NCBI GenBank assembly: GCA_003278895.1 | Contig: QCCO01000001.1 | Coordinates: 1-64,000 of the forward strand | Direction: 5' to 3' | Length of the DNA stretch: 64,000 bases | DNA from: Prochlorococcus sp. AG-347-L19 | GTDB taxonomy: Bacteria > Cyanobacteriota > Cyanobacteriia > PCC-6307 > Cyanobiaceae | Shown here: positions 27,271 to 35,524 of the stretch, piece by piece | How the letters are laid out: each line of letters starts with the position of its first letter | How positions within the stretch are numbered: the stretch's first letter is position 1 | Notes under the pieces: model-generated | Seen by the model: only the letters and a program-made list of their open reading frames with translations | Database searches by the model: none | Told to the model about the DNA's origin: nothing | Program-made: the position numbers and the translations under genes

Positions 27271-28436
27271 AAATACTTTTTTTCACTGGTAGTAGAGCAA
27301 CTTACTATTTAATGCGTCCATTAATAAAACATATGCTTAAAGAAACCGATTTTGAATTAAGCATTATTATTTCGGGAGGAATTCTTAAAGAAGAATCTAA
27401 AAAAACTTTGAATGATATTAAAGCAGATGGGATTAACATACTAGCTGAAATCCCAATTACAACAAAGAACATTAACCATGCGCATACAATTGGTGAACTG
27501 TGTTTAAATATATTACCTAAAATAGAAAAATTTATACCTGATTTGGCAATTGTTTATGCTGACAGATATGAGGCGTTTTCTTTTGCAATAGCAGTAAGTC
27601 ACTCTGATATTCCAATTCTTCATTTAGAAGCTGGAGATATAACTGAGGGAGGCACACATGATGATCAAGTAAGGCATTGTATATCAAAACTTTCTCATCT
27701 TTTTTGCACTTCTACATTATCAGGTTGTGAAGTAATTAAAAGATTAGGAGAAGAATCATGGCGGACAATCCATTCAGGATTAATAAGTTATGACGATATG
27801 AAATCAATTAGTGAGAAAGACCGAAAAGGAGTCTTAGATAAACTTCTAATAAAAAAAAATGAGGGTATTATATTGGGGACTATGCATCCAATACCAAAGA
27901 ACTTAGAGTTAACACAAATGGAAACTATTGAATTTCTTGAAGCTTTAAGAATTATATCGAATAAAATTCCCTTTAAAATAGTATTGACTTCGCCTAATAA
28001 TGATCAAGGTAATCAAATAATTTTTGATTTAATAAAAAATTATCTCCCTAGAATTAATAACTCGATATATATTGAGTCATTAGGAGGAAAATCTTACCAT
28101 TCTCTTATGAGCCTCTCAAAAAATAAAAATATAATAGTTTGTGGAAATTCTAGTTCGATAATAAAAGAAGCACCTTTTTTTGGAGCACACTCATTAAATA
28201 TTGGATCTCGTCAACTAGGACGAGAAAGTGCCAGCACGCAAGTTGATTCAAAGGCTGATAGAAATGCTATTGCAAATAATATTCTTAAACTTAGTAAAAA
28301 AAAATGTATAAAGGGATTAAACCCTTATTTTAAAGAAAATTCATCTAAAGTTATTTTAGAATTTATTAAAAGAACTTTTACTTATCATAATAAGGAAGAA
28401 ATCTTATTCAAAAAATGGAATAGATTTATTGCATGA
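27267..28436 (+). CDS. neuC: NeuC/LegG-type hydrolysing UDP-N-acetylhexosamine 2-epimerase
   Basis: Releases ManNAc, or 2,4-diacetamido-2,4,6-trideoxymannose, from its UDP-sugar as the precursor for a NeuB enzyme. Family signatures are ILFFTGSRATYYLMRPLI, LAIVYADRYEAFSFA, ILHLEAGDITEGGTHDDQVRHCISK, GTMHPIP and VCGNSSSIIKEAPFFG. HLEAG with a hydrolysing-type TEGG sequence separates it from WecB/FnlC. I use the TTG at 27267 (389 aa) because of the ribosome site and the 4-base overlap. With the PglF-type dehydratase and the NeuD-type acyltransferase just upstream, a legionaminic-acid-type product is the best guess. Confidence 0.86.
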   Translation: MKILFFTGSRATYYLMRPLIKHMLKETDFELSIIISGGILKEESKKTLNDIKADGINILAEIPITTKNINHAHTIGELCLNILPKIEKFIPDLAIVYADRYEAFSFAIAVSHSDIPILHLEAGDITEGGTHDDQVRHCISKLSHLFCTSTLSGCEVIKRLGEESWRTIHSGLISYDDMKSISEKDRKGVLDKLLIKKNEGIILGTMHPIPKNLELTQMETIEFLEALRIISNKIPFKIVLTSPNNDQGNQIIFDLIKNYLPRINNSIYIESLGGKSYHSLMSLSKNKNIIVCGNSSSIIKEAPFFGAHSLNIGSRQLGRESASTQVDSKADRNAIANNILKLSKKKCIKGLNPYFKENSSKVILEFIKRTFTYHNKEEILFKKWNRFIA

Positions 28437-28474
28437 TATTTTTAAATGATTTATATATTTTTAGTGGAAATTTT

Positions 28475-29455
28475 TTAATCTAGATAATAATCTCTATATT
28501 TCCAATACCAGTTGAAAGTTTCCTTCAAACCTGTATTTATTAGGGTTCTATTTTTTATATTAGTAATTTCATCAAGTTTTTTTGTTGATGGACATCTTCT
28601 TTCTGGCGATCCAGGGGTATTTTCTAATTCATTTATCTTTATATCTTCTCTATTCATTATTTTTGCTAATGTCAAGGCAAGTTCTTTCATGTTTATTTCA
28701 GGATTTTGAGTTCCTAAATTAAATATTTGATTTTCGTTATTTATCTGATTTATTAAAGCAGAAATTTGTTTTACCGCATCATCTATATAGCAAAATGTTC
28801 TTTTGTGATAAGGAGAATAAACTCCAAGACATCCATTCTTTTTAGTTTGATTGATTCTTTTTATTAATTGCGGAATTACGTGCTTCATTCCCATTCTAGG
28901 ACCATATAAATTATGAGGTCTCAAAATCACCGACTTAAAAGTGCAGGAATGACAAATAGCCTCTCCATAAATTTTTGAAAGCATATATGAAGTTCTTGGC
29001 AAAGTTAAATCAGGAAGAATTAAATTAGATTGCTCAGGAGTAGGGAATGTTAATCCTCCTGCTAATAAAGTACCTGCATAAATTTCACTTGTTGAGGCAA
29101 AATATAAAATAGGATCATTCTCTAATAAATTTACAAAAGATATAACATTATCCAACATCTTAAAATTTAAAGATAAAACTTCATAAGGATTATCAAGAAC
29201 ATTTTGTACTCCTAATAAAGCAGCCAAATGAAAAATATGAGAGAAATCATTATCCAATTCTTTTTCTAATTTATTATTTAATAAATTGATATTTAAATAA
29301 GTAATCTTATCTTTTAAAATTAAATTTTTAAAATCCTCATCAAATTCTTCCTTTGATTTGACATCAATTAAAGTAATTTCGCAAGAATTTTTAGCTAATT
29401 CTTTAGCAAGATGATAGCCAAAGAAACCATATCCTCCTGTTATTAGAATTTTCAA
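28475..29455 (-). CDS. NAD-dependent epimerase/dehydratase (extended SDR)
   Basis: A 326-residue nucleotide-sugar epimerase or dehydratase. It has ILITGGYGFFGYHLAKEL at the N-terminus, FHLAALLG, FASTSEIYAG supplying the catalytic Ser/Thr, and Tyr-x3-Lys in TSYMLSKIYGE. The C-terminal NMKELALTLAKI and GSPERRCPS blocks are typical of 4-epimerases and UDP-glucuronate-type enzymes. The TTG start is supported by GGGAGAGG six bases upstream. It overlaps the dehydrogenase gene by 4 bases, so the two likely act in sequence on an oxidised UDP-sugar. Exact specificity is unknown. Confidence 0.82.
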   Translation of the reverse strand: MKILITGGYGFFGYHLAKELAKNSCEITLIDVKSKEEFDEDFKNLILKDKITYLNINLLNNKLEKELDNDFSHIFHLAALLGVQNVLDNPYEVLSLNFKMLDNVISFVNLLENDPILYFASTSEIYAGTLLAGGLTFPTPEQSNLILPDLTLPRTSYMLSKIYGEAICHSCTFKSVILRPHNLYGPRMGMKHVIPQLIKRINQTKKNGCLGVYSPYHKRTFCYIDDAVKQISALINQINNENQIFNLGTQNPEINMKELALTLAKIMNREDIKINELENTPGSPERRCPSTKKLDEITNIKNRTLINTGLKETFNWYWKYRDYYLD

Positions 29456-30840
29456 ATGTCGCCTCTCCCGACAATTTTAAAAGAAATTTTCAAATTTTTT
29501 AAAATTTCGATTTGATTTTCCGTTAATATGTTATTTGAATCTAATATAAAACCTCTATAATCCGATAACCATTCTTTTAAATTTAATTCTTTATAAAAAT
29601 GGTGAGCTACAGTGAAAATTATTGCATCAAAATCTGATGCGTTTGGTAAATCTTTTAATAAATTAAAATCCAATGATAATTCATCAATTATCATTGGATC
29701 ATGAGAATAAACAGATATCTTTTTTCTTATAAACATTTTTGCTAATTCTATACTGGCACTATATCGCGTATCCCCTACCTGATCTCGATAAGTTAGTCCT
29801 AATATAAGAACCTTTGAAGAATTATTTAAATCGTTAAGTTTATCTAGCGTAATGTTAAAAGAATGTTTTGGCATATTCGAATTAATTTCAACTGCTTTTT
29901 CAGACAACGGGAAATCAATAATATTATTTTTGAAAAATTGATTAGATGAAACAAATCCCATTAAAGGATCTTTCGTGAGGCAATATCCGCCAACTCCAAG
30001 ACCTGGTTTTTTCATATTTGAGTGAGTAGGTCTAATTTTTATTGCTTCGATAACTTCAAAAAGATTCACTCCTATTTTCTCTGCAAATTTACCCCATTCA
30101 TGGATAAAAGCAATATTGGTTGCGCGATAGCTATTTTCTAAAACCTTTGAAAGTTCAGAGGCAGTTGTAGAGGATAATTGCGTTAAGGGATAATTTTTTG
30201 TATTGATTATTGTTGATAAAAACTCCTTTGCTAATTTTGATGATTTTGAATCTATCCCAGCATATACTCTCCAAAAATTAATAATTGAAGAAAGATATTC
30301 GGGCCCAGGCATGACTCTCTCATAGGAGTGTGCTAGAAGAGGTTGGCATTTATTACCAAATCTTTTAGATATATTTTCCTGAAGAATTGGCAAAACAATT
30401 TTTTCCGTAGTTCCTGGAGGGACTGTTGTTTCAACGATTACTAATGTATCTTTTTTTATCTTTAAACCAATAGTTTCAATAGCTTTTTTGAAATTAGAGA
30501 ATTCTATTTTGGATAATTTACCATTTATCGATACATCCAAATTTATATCTACGATTACGAAATCAGCATCTTTATACTCATCTATATTTACTGAACCATA
30601 AAAATTGCCATTTTTTATTGACTCCTTATAAGCTTTTTCCAAGTTTTTGTCATTACATGAAATAGGGAATTTACCATTATTAATATCTTGAACTTTTTTT
30701 AGTCCTTCCTTATTTGGTAAATCAATTCCCACAACATTATAAAGAGGTAAGCCAGTATCCTTATCTTTTGCAGATGCTACAGCTATACCCATTGCAAATC
30801 CAACAAAACCTAAACCTTGTATACAAACTTTTTTTCTCAA
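29452..30840 (-). CDS. UDP-sugar dehydrogenase (UDP-glucose/GDP-mannose dehydrogenase family)
   Basis: Oxidises C6 of a UDP-hexose or UDP-HexNAc to the uronic acid with two NAD. The N-terminal Rossmann motif is CIQGLGFVGFAMGIAVA. ETTVPPGTTEKIV and the active-site cysteine in GLGVGGYCLTKDP (near residue 285) are intact. The C-terminal UDP-binding block contains LILGLTYRDQVGDTRYSASIEL. At 462 aa it is closer to WecC- or TviB-type enzymes than to short UDP-glucose dehydrogenases. The start is TTG at the first Rossmann residues. It overlaps the downstream epimerase gene by 4 bases. Confidence 0.88.
   Translation of the reverse strand: MRKKVCIQGLGFVGFAMGIAVASAKDKDTGLPLYNVVGIDLPNKEGLKKVQDINNGKFPISCNDKNLEKAYKESIKNGNFYGSVNIDEYKDADFVIVDINLDVSINGKLSKIEFSNFKKAIETIGLKIKKDTLVIVETTVPPGTTEKIVLPILQENISKRFGNKCQPLLAHSYERVMPGPEYLSSIINFWRVYAGIDSKSSKLAKEFLSTIINTKNYPLTQLSSTTASELSKVLENSYRATNIAFIHEWGKFAEKIGVNLFEVIEAIKIRPTHSNMKKPGLGVGGYCLTKDPLMGFVSSNQFFKNNIIDFPLSEKAVEINSNMPKHSFNITLDKLNDLNNSSKVLILGLTYRDQVGDTRYSASIELAKMFIRKKISVYSHDPMIIDELSLDFNLLKDLPNASDFDAIIFTVAHHFYKELNLKEWLSDYRGFILDSNNILTENQIEILKNLKISFKIVGRGDI
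29462..29469 (-). promoter_or_regulatory. Ribosome binding site for the epimerase at 29455
   Basis: GGGAGAGG on the minus strand, 6 bases before the TTG start, within the 3' end of the dehydrogenase gene. It supports the non-ATG start and translational coupling of the pair. Confidence 0.5.
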
Positions 30841-30999
30841 TTTAATATCAATAAAATAACAATATAATAACTTAATTAGAGTGAGAAATTATTAAATATT
30901 TTGCAGATAGAAATAATGGATTAAGAAATCAAATTAATAACATTTCTAATATTATTCATAATAATATTTTATTTTTAACAAAGCTTAAATTAATTAAAT

Positions 31000-32028
31000 T
31001 TAATCAAAAAAGTCCCATTTCATTTGAACATTCTTTGATACATCTCTATTTAATTTTTTGCCAACAACATTATCGAATTCATATGCAGGTATTTCTCCTG
31101 TTCCTGGTCTTCTTGCCCATATATCTATCTCACTAATTTTAGTTCCTTTAATTAAATTTCTATCAGCAACAATACTACCTCTGGCAAATTCATATACTGA
31201 TTCTTCTTCTTTAGTTCTTTCTTTAGGATTATTTATAGCAATGTGAATTTCCTCTGATCTATCGATGAGGAATCTTAACTCTGCAGGATCCATTGAACAT
31301 ATAATATCAGGACCTTTCCTATATCTACTATCTGTAAAATGTCTTTCAATTATTTTAGCTCCTAATGCAACTGCCGCTAGCGCAATAGTTGGACCTATTG
31401 AGTGGTCTGAAAATCCAATTATTGCATTTGGGAAATTCTTCTTTAGGTCTTTAATTCCTTTTAATGATACTACGCTTGGGGGTGAAGGATACAAATTAGT
31501 GCATTCAAGCAGTCCAAATTCAATATCGGAATTTTCTAAAATCTCAACACTTTTTCTTATCGAAGAGATAGAGTTCATGCCAGTAGAGAGAATAATAGGT
31601 TTATTGAAACTAGCAATATGTCTTATCAAAGGAATATTATTTGCTTCTCCAGAGCCAATTTTGAAACCTGGAACATCTATATCATTTAGAAAATCAGCGG
31701 CAGCTCTTGAAAAAGGAGTTGATAAATAAATCACGCCAAGATCTTCAGTAAATTTTTTTAGTTCAATTTCTTCATCTTTTGAAAGAGCGCAATTAGCTAT
31801 TAAATCCCAAATTGATTCTTTCATATGTGGAGGGTAAATATTTTTAGCCTCATCAGTCATTTCATCCTCAATAATATGTGTCTGATGTTTAATACATTCT
31901 GCTCCCGATTTGGCAGCTAAATAAACCATCTTTTTTGCTAACTCTAAATTGCCTCCATGATTAATTCCTATCTCAGCAATAATTAGAGGCTTTTCAGAGT
32001 TGTTAATGATCCTTCCAGATAATTGCAC
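31000..32028 (-). CDS. neuB: NeuB-type nonulosonic acid synthase, copy 2 (LegI/NeuB-like)
   Basis: A second PEP-dependent nonulosonic acid synthase, 342 aa. Motifs are IIAEIGINHGGNLELAKKM, CIKHQTHI, LSTPFSRAAADFL, GFKIGSGEANNIPL, ILSTGM, LLECTNLYPSP, IGFSDHSIGP, IIERHFTDSR and a C-terminal SAF domain (about 275-342) ending in VVGKKLNRDV. It differs clearly from the copy at 2623. The start is GTG. The nearest matching precursor enzyme is NeuC at 27267, and the nearest free-standing NeuA is at 38324, so these three probably form a pathway although they lie on different strands. Confidence 0.88.
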   Translation of the reverse strand: MQLSGRIINNSEKPLIIAEIGINHGGNLELAKKMVYLAAKSGAECIKHQTHIIEDEMTDEAKNIYPPHMKESIWDLIANCALSKDEEIELKKFTEDLGVIYLSTPFSRAAADFLNDIDVPGFKIGSGEANNIPLIRHIASFNKPIILSTGMNSISSIRKSVEILENSDIEFGLLECTNLYPSPPSVVSLKGIKDLKKNFPNAIIGFSDHSIGPTIALAAVALGAKIIERHFTDSRYRKGPDIICSMDPAELRFLIDRSEEIHIAINNPKERTKEEESVYEFARGSIVADRNLIKGTKISEIDIWARRPGTGEIPAYEFDNVVGKKLNRDVSKNVQMKWDFFD

Positions 32029-32251
32029 TAATTTATAAAAATTAAATCAATTATACGTTAAATTATTTTAAATTTTTTTAATAAGTTACCTTCTTTGAAA
32101 AAATAATTTTTTGAAAGTTGTTGATAAAAAATATTTTTAGTTTTTTTTTGATTAAGAATACCCATCATATTAAGGTTTCTAATAATTTTAGAATATGTAA
32201 TAATTAAAATAAATTTTGATTCAATAAAGTTTAGAAGCTTTCTCTAATAAA
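32029..32251. promoter_or_regulatory. Divergent intergenic promoter region
   Basis: A 223-base, almost pure A+T stretch between the divergently transcribed neuB copy 2 and a formyltransferase. It must carry promoters for both directions, but no convincing -35/-10 pair, operator or hairpin can be singled out against the A+T background. Confidence 0.35.
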
Positions 32252-33073
32252 ATGAAAGTAATATTACTTACAGGTAATTCAACAAGACATATTGCATTTG
32301 CAAATAGAGTAAAAATGTCAAAAAAAATAAATCTGCTTAAAGTATTCTATGAATTAGGTAATCCCCTCGAAGATAATGTAAAAAACCAAACTGAAAATAA
32401 ACTTTTATTAAATCATTTGTCCCAAAGAAAACAAACTGAAGATGATTTTTTTAATTGGTTTATAGAATTTTCAATAAAAACAAAATCAGAAGAGTCTTAT
32501 ATAGAAAGAGGCTTTATAAGTAGTCAAAAATTTTTAAATCAAGTTTTGAATTTAAATCCTGAGCTAATAATTGTTTATGGTACTTCTATAATAAAAGGTG
32601 AAATTATAAAAATTTTCAGAAATAAGATTTTAAATCTTCATTTAGGTTTAAGTCCTTATTATCGCGGAGCTGGGACAAATTATTTCCCATTTGTTAATAA
32701 TGAGCCTGAGTTTTGTGGTGCTACTTTTATGTATTTAGACGAAGGTGTAGATACCGGTCAAATAATACACCAAATAAGACCTTTAATTTATCCAACAGAT
32801 TCGTTTCATCAATTATCAAATAGATTTTTAAAAGAATGCTTTAATACTTATGTAAAGTTAATAGAAAACTTTAGAACATTAAATGATTTAAAAGATGAAG
32901 TAAATCATAAAAATCTAAACCCTAACAAAATTTACAAAGCAAAGGATTTCACAGAAAAATCCTTAAAAAAGTTACATCAAAATTTTAAGTCTAATATGAT
33001 AGAAAACTATCTAATTAATAAAAAACAAAGAGATGAAAAAGTTCCAATTATTCAATCAAATAACATTTATTAA
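32252..33073 (+). CDS. Formyltransferase-family protein, copy 2
   Basis: A 273-residue formyltransferase with the full Asn-His-Asp set: LNLHLGLSPYYRGAGTNYFPF supplies N-x-H (near residues 128-130) and DEGVDTGQIIHQ the Asp. Unlike the enzyme at 15725 it has no OB-like C-terminal domain; a lysine-rich tail follows instead. It is one gene upstream of a NodB-type deacetylase (5-base gap), giving a second deacetylase/formyltransferase pair in the island. Likely target is an amino sugar; the donor could be N10-formyl-THF as in the family. Confidence 0.78.
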   Translation: MKVILLTGNSTRHIAFANRVKMSKKINLLKVFYELGNPLEDNVKNQTENKLLLNHLSQRKQTEDDFFNWFIEFSIKTKSEESYIERGFISSQKFLNQVLNLNPELIIVYGTSIIKGEIIKIFRNKILNLHLGLSPYYRGAGTNYFPFVNNEPEFCGATFMYLDEGVDTGQIIHQIRPLIYPTDSFHQLSNRFLKECFNTYVKLIENFRTLNDLKDEVNHKNLNPNKIYKAKDFTEKSLKKLHQNFKSNMIENYLINKKQRDEKVPIIQSNNIY

Positions 33074-33078
33074 CAAAA

Positions 33079-34002
33079 ATGAGATCATTAATGTATCACT
33101 ATGTTAGAGAAGATTCCATTTTTTTCCCTTATTCAAAGCACAAAGAAATAAATGATTTTGTTAATGAAATTAAGTTAATAAAAAAAAATAATATTTTTTT
33201 GTCTCTAGAAGATTTAAAAAATTCAAAAGAATTTATAGAAAAAAGTTATCTTTTAACTTTTGATGATGGTTTAAAAGATCATGTAAAAGTAGCTGAATTT
33301 CTTAAATCGTTCAATGCTAAGGCTACTTTTTATATACCAATCAAACCATACTTAAATAAACAAATATTGCCAGTACATAAAACGCATTTGATCTGCTCTA
33401 AAGTAGGAAAAGAATCATTATTATTACTAAAAAAAGCCTGTATAGAATTAGGAATAGAAATTAATTCTATGATTTTAAGCGAAGAAAAAACAAGATATAA
33501 ATCAGCCTATAATCATCAAGATGATGAAGCACAGATTAAAGAATTCAAGAAAATAATTAATTATTATGGAAAAATTGGCTTAAGAGACAAATTATTAGAT
33601 TGGATTCTGGAAAAATTGGGACTTCAAGATATAAATTATAAAGATTTTTATCTCACAGAAAATGAAATTAAGTATATTAATTCACTTGGATTTGAGATAG
33701 GTTCGCATGGGGTATCACACACTCTACTTTCTCGTCTTTCTTATAGAGAACAGCTAAGCGAACTAAAATCATCCAAGGAATTTCTAGAGAGAATTATTAG
33801 TGCTAGGGTGAATAGCTTTTGTTTTCCTTATGGCGGTAAAACTAGTTATAATAAAAAAACATTAGAAATTTTGAGAAAATTAAACTACCATAATGCCGTA
33901 TCTGTAGAATCTAGAGATATTTCTCAAAACGATTTAAAGAATTTTTCATTTGAGTTACCAAGATATGACTGCAATGAAATACATAAATTCTTAAAAATAT
34001 AA
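33079..34002 (+). CDS. Polysaccharide deacetylase-family protein (NodB homology)
   Basis: A 307-residue carbohydrate esterase of the NodB fold, expected to remove N-acetyl groups from a sugar or glycan. TFDDGLKDH gives the catalytic base Asp and metal-binding Asp, GFEIGSHGVSHTLLS gives the H-x3-H metal ligands (near residue 211), and FCFPYGGKTSYN is motif 3. No signal peptide is visible, so it probably acts in the cytoplasm on a precursor, which suits the formyltransferase gene just upstream. A central insertion of about 90 residues separates motifs 1 and 2. Confidence 0.8.
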   Translation: MRSLMYHYVREDSIFFPYSKHKEINDFVNEIKLIKKNNIFLSLEDLKNSKEFIEKSYLLTFDDGLKDHVKVAEFLKSFNAKATFYIPIKPYLNKQILPVHKTHLICSKVGKESLLLLKKACIELGIEINSMILSEEKTRYKSAYNHQDDEAQIKEFKKIINYYGKIGLRDKLLDWILEKLGLQDINYKDFYLTENEIKYINSLGFEIGSHGVSHTLLSRLSYREQLSELKSSKEFLERIISARVNSFCFPYGGKTSYNKKTLEILRKLNYHNAVSVESRDISQNDLKNFSFELPRYDCNEIHKFLKI

Positions 34003-34081
34003 TATTTTTAATCATCTTAAGAATCTTATTTATATTTTAAATAAAAAAACTTATATTAAGTAAAATATAAAAATAAGATAA

Positions 34082-35524
34082 TTAGCCTATTAATGAATTT
34101 ACACAACTTCTAAGTAAATTCAAACCATCTCTACCGCTTCTCTCAGGATGAAATTGCATTCCAATAGTATTATATTTTTGTACCATAGCAGCAAATTCAT
34201 AGTCCCAAAAATCAGAAGTAAAAACTATATTTTGATCAAGGGATTTTGAATACTTAAGCGCATAACTATGTACAAAATATTGTTTTGTATTATTAAATCC
34301 TTCATAAAATTCATTTTGTTTATTTTTATTAGTTTTAATGCTGTTCCATCCTACGTGCGGCAGCAAGGTCTCATTTCCTTTTTTAGTAAAATTAGGCAAC
34401 TTCTCAATAATACCAGGAATAATGCCTAAACCTTCACATTTTTCATATTCTGTACCCTGAGATAAAAGTAATTGCATACCTAAACATATCCCAATAAGGC
34501 AACCTCCAGAATCACTATATTCTTTTAATTTTTCTATTAAATTATATTTTTTAAGTTGTTTCATCCCCTCTGGGAAAGCACCTACTCCAGGCAAAACGCA
34601 TAATTTATTCTTTCTTATAACTTCAATATCAGTTGTTAATTCACTTCTAATACCTAATAAATTGAAAGCATTAATAAGACTTTGAATATTTCCCATACCA
34701 TAATCAATAATACTTACTTTTAATTTTTCTTTTATTGAATTAATTGCAAAGTTATTGTTGACATCCCTTACTGGTAAATTTAAATTTCTTAAACTTTCCT
34801 TTACTTCATATATTTCCATTTTTTTATAATGAAGAGCCCATCCTATAGATACCCCAGAAAGATTTGTATTATTTCTGAAAATATCAGATACGTTTTTTGA
34901 AGAAGAAAATCCGCCTCCAAAAACCAATGGAATTTTTACTAAACTTTTAATATCTTCTAGTAAACCAAAATCTGGCCCCCTTCCAGTTCCATCTCTGTCG
35001 ACTGAAGTTAAAAAGATTTCACCAGCCCCACGTTCTTGGCCCTCAATAATCCAATCTTTTAAATCCTTTTTTGTTTTTTCTCTTCCCGATTCAATCATAA
35101 CGTCCCATTTAAAATTACCCGAATAAAAAACTTGTATTGACAAAACAACGCATTGACTTCCAAACTTTTTTGAAAGCTTATTTATTAAACTTGGATTTTT
35201 TATTGCTTCAGAATTAATTGCAAGTTTATCTGCTCCAGCTGCTAAAAGTTTTCTACCATCTTCAACTGATCTAATTGCTCCCCCAGCTGTAATAGGAACA
35301 AATATTTTTTTTGTAGTATCTCTAAGAATTTCATCCAAGCCATTTCTTCCGTATAAGCTTGCGACTGCATCTGTATAAAATATTTCATCAATTCCATTTT
35401 TTGCATAATACTCAGCTGCGTCGCATGCATCTCCTATAACTCTCAAACCTTCAAAACGAACTCCCTTAATTAGTCTTCTTCCCTTAATATCTAACCTTGC
35501 TATTACTCTCCTACAACTACTCAT
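34082..35524 (-). CDS. HisF-HisH fusion glutamine amidotransferase for acetamidino-sugar synthesis
   Basis: Residues 1 to about 252 are HisF-like (ARLDIKGRRLIKG, TSVDRDGTGRGPD, VFGGGF) and about 268-480 are HisH-like, with an intact glutaminase triad: Cys347 in GICLGMQ, His459 and Glu461 in FHPERSG. Fusion order is the reverse of eukaryotic HIS7. The cyclase residue equivalent to Asp11 is kept (Asp12), but that equivalent to Asp130 is Gln131 (VVLSIQVF), so histidine-pathway cyclase activity is unlikely. The gene overlaps the upstream WbpG-type amidotransferase by 4 bases. In Pseudomonas, HisH2/HisF2 supply ammonia to WbpG, and this fusion probably does the same. Confidence 0.88.
   Translation of the reverse strand: MSSCRRVIARLDIKGRRLIKGVRFEGLRVIGDACDAAEYYAKNGIDEIFYTDAVASLYGRNGLDEILRDTTKKIFVPITAGGAIRSVEDGRKLLAAGADKLAINSEAIKNPSLINKLSKKFGSQCVVLSIQVFYSGNFKWDVMIESGREKTKKDLKDWIIEGQERGAGEIFLTSVDRDGTGRGPDFGLLEDIKSLVKIPLVFGGGFSSSKNVSDIFRNNTNLSGVSIGWALHYKKMEIYEVKESLRNLNLPVRDVNNNFAINSIKEKLKVSIIDYGMGNIQSLINAFNLLGIRSELTTDIEVIRKNKLCVLPGVGAFPEGMKQLKKYNLIEKLKEYSDSGGCLIGICLGMQLLLSQGTEYEKCEGLGIIPGIIEKLPNFTKKGNETLLPHVGWNSIKTNKNKQNEFYEGFNNTKQYFVHSYALKYSKSLDQNIVFTSDFWDYEFAAMVQKYNTIGMQFHPERSGRDGLNLLRSCVNSLIG

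Noticed and set aside
31265-31729. 154-aa plus-strand ORF
   Set aside because: Antisense to the well-supported neuB copy 2 across its whole length.
34082-35524. Annotating the HisF-HisH fusion as histidine biosynthesis
   Set aside because: It overlaps a WbpG-type amidotransferase gene, has lost the second cyclase aspartate, and sits in a glycan island; the ammonia-supply role fits better.
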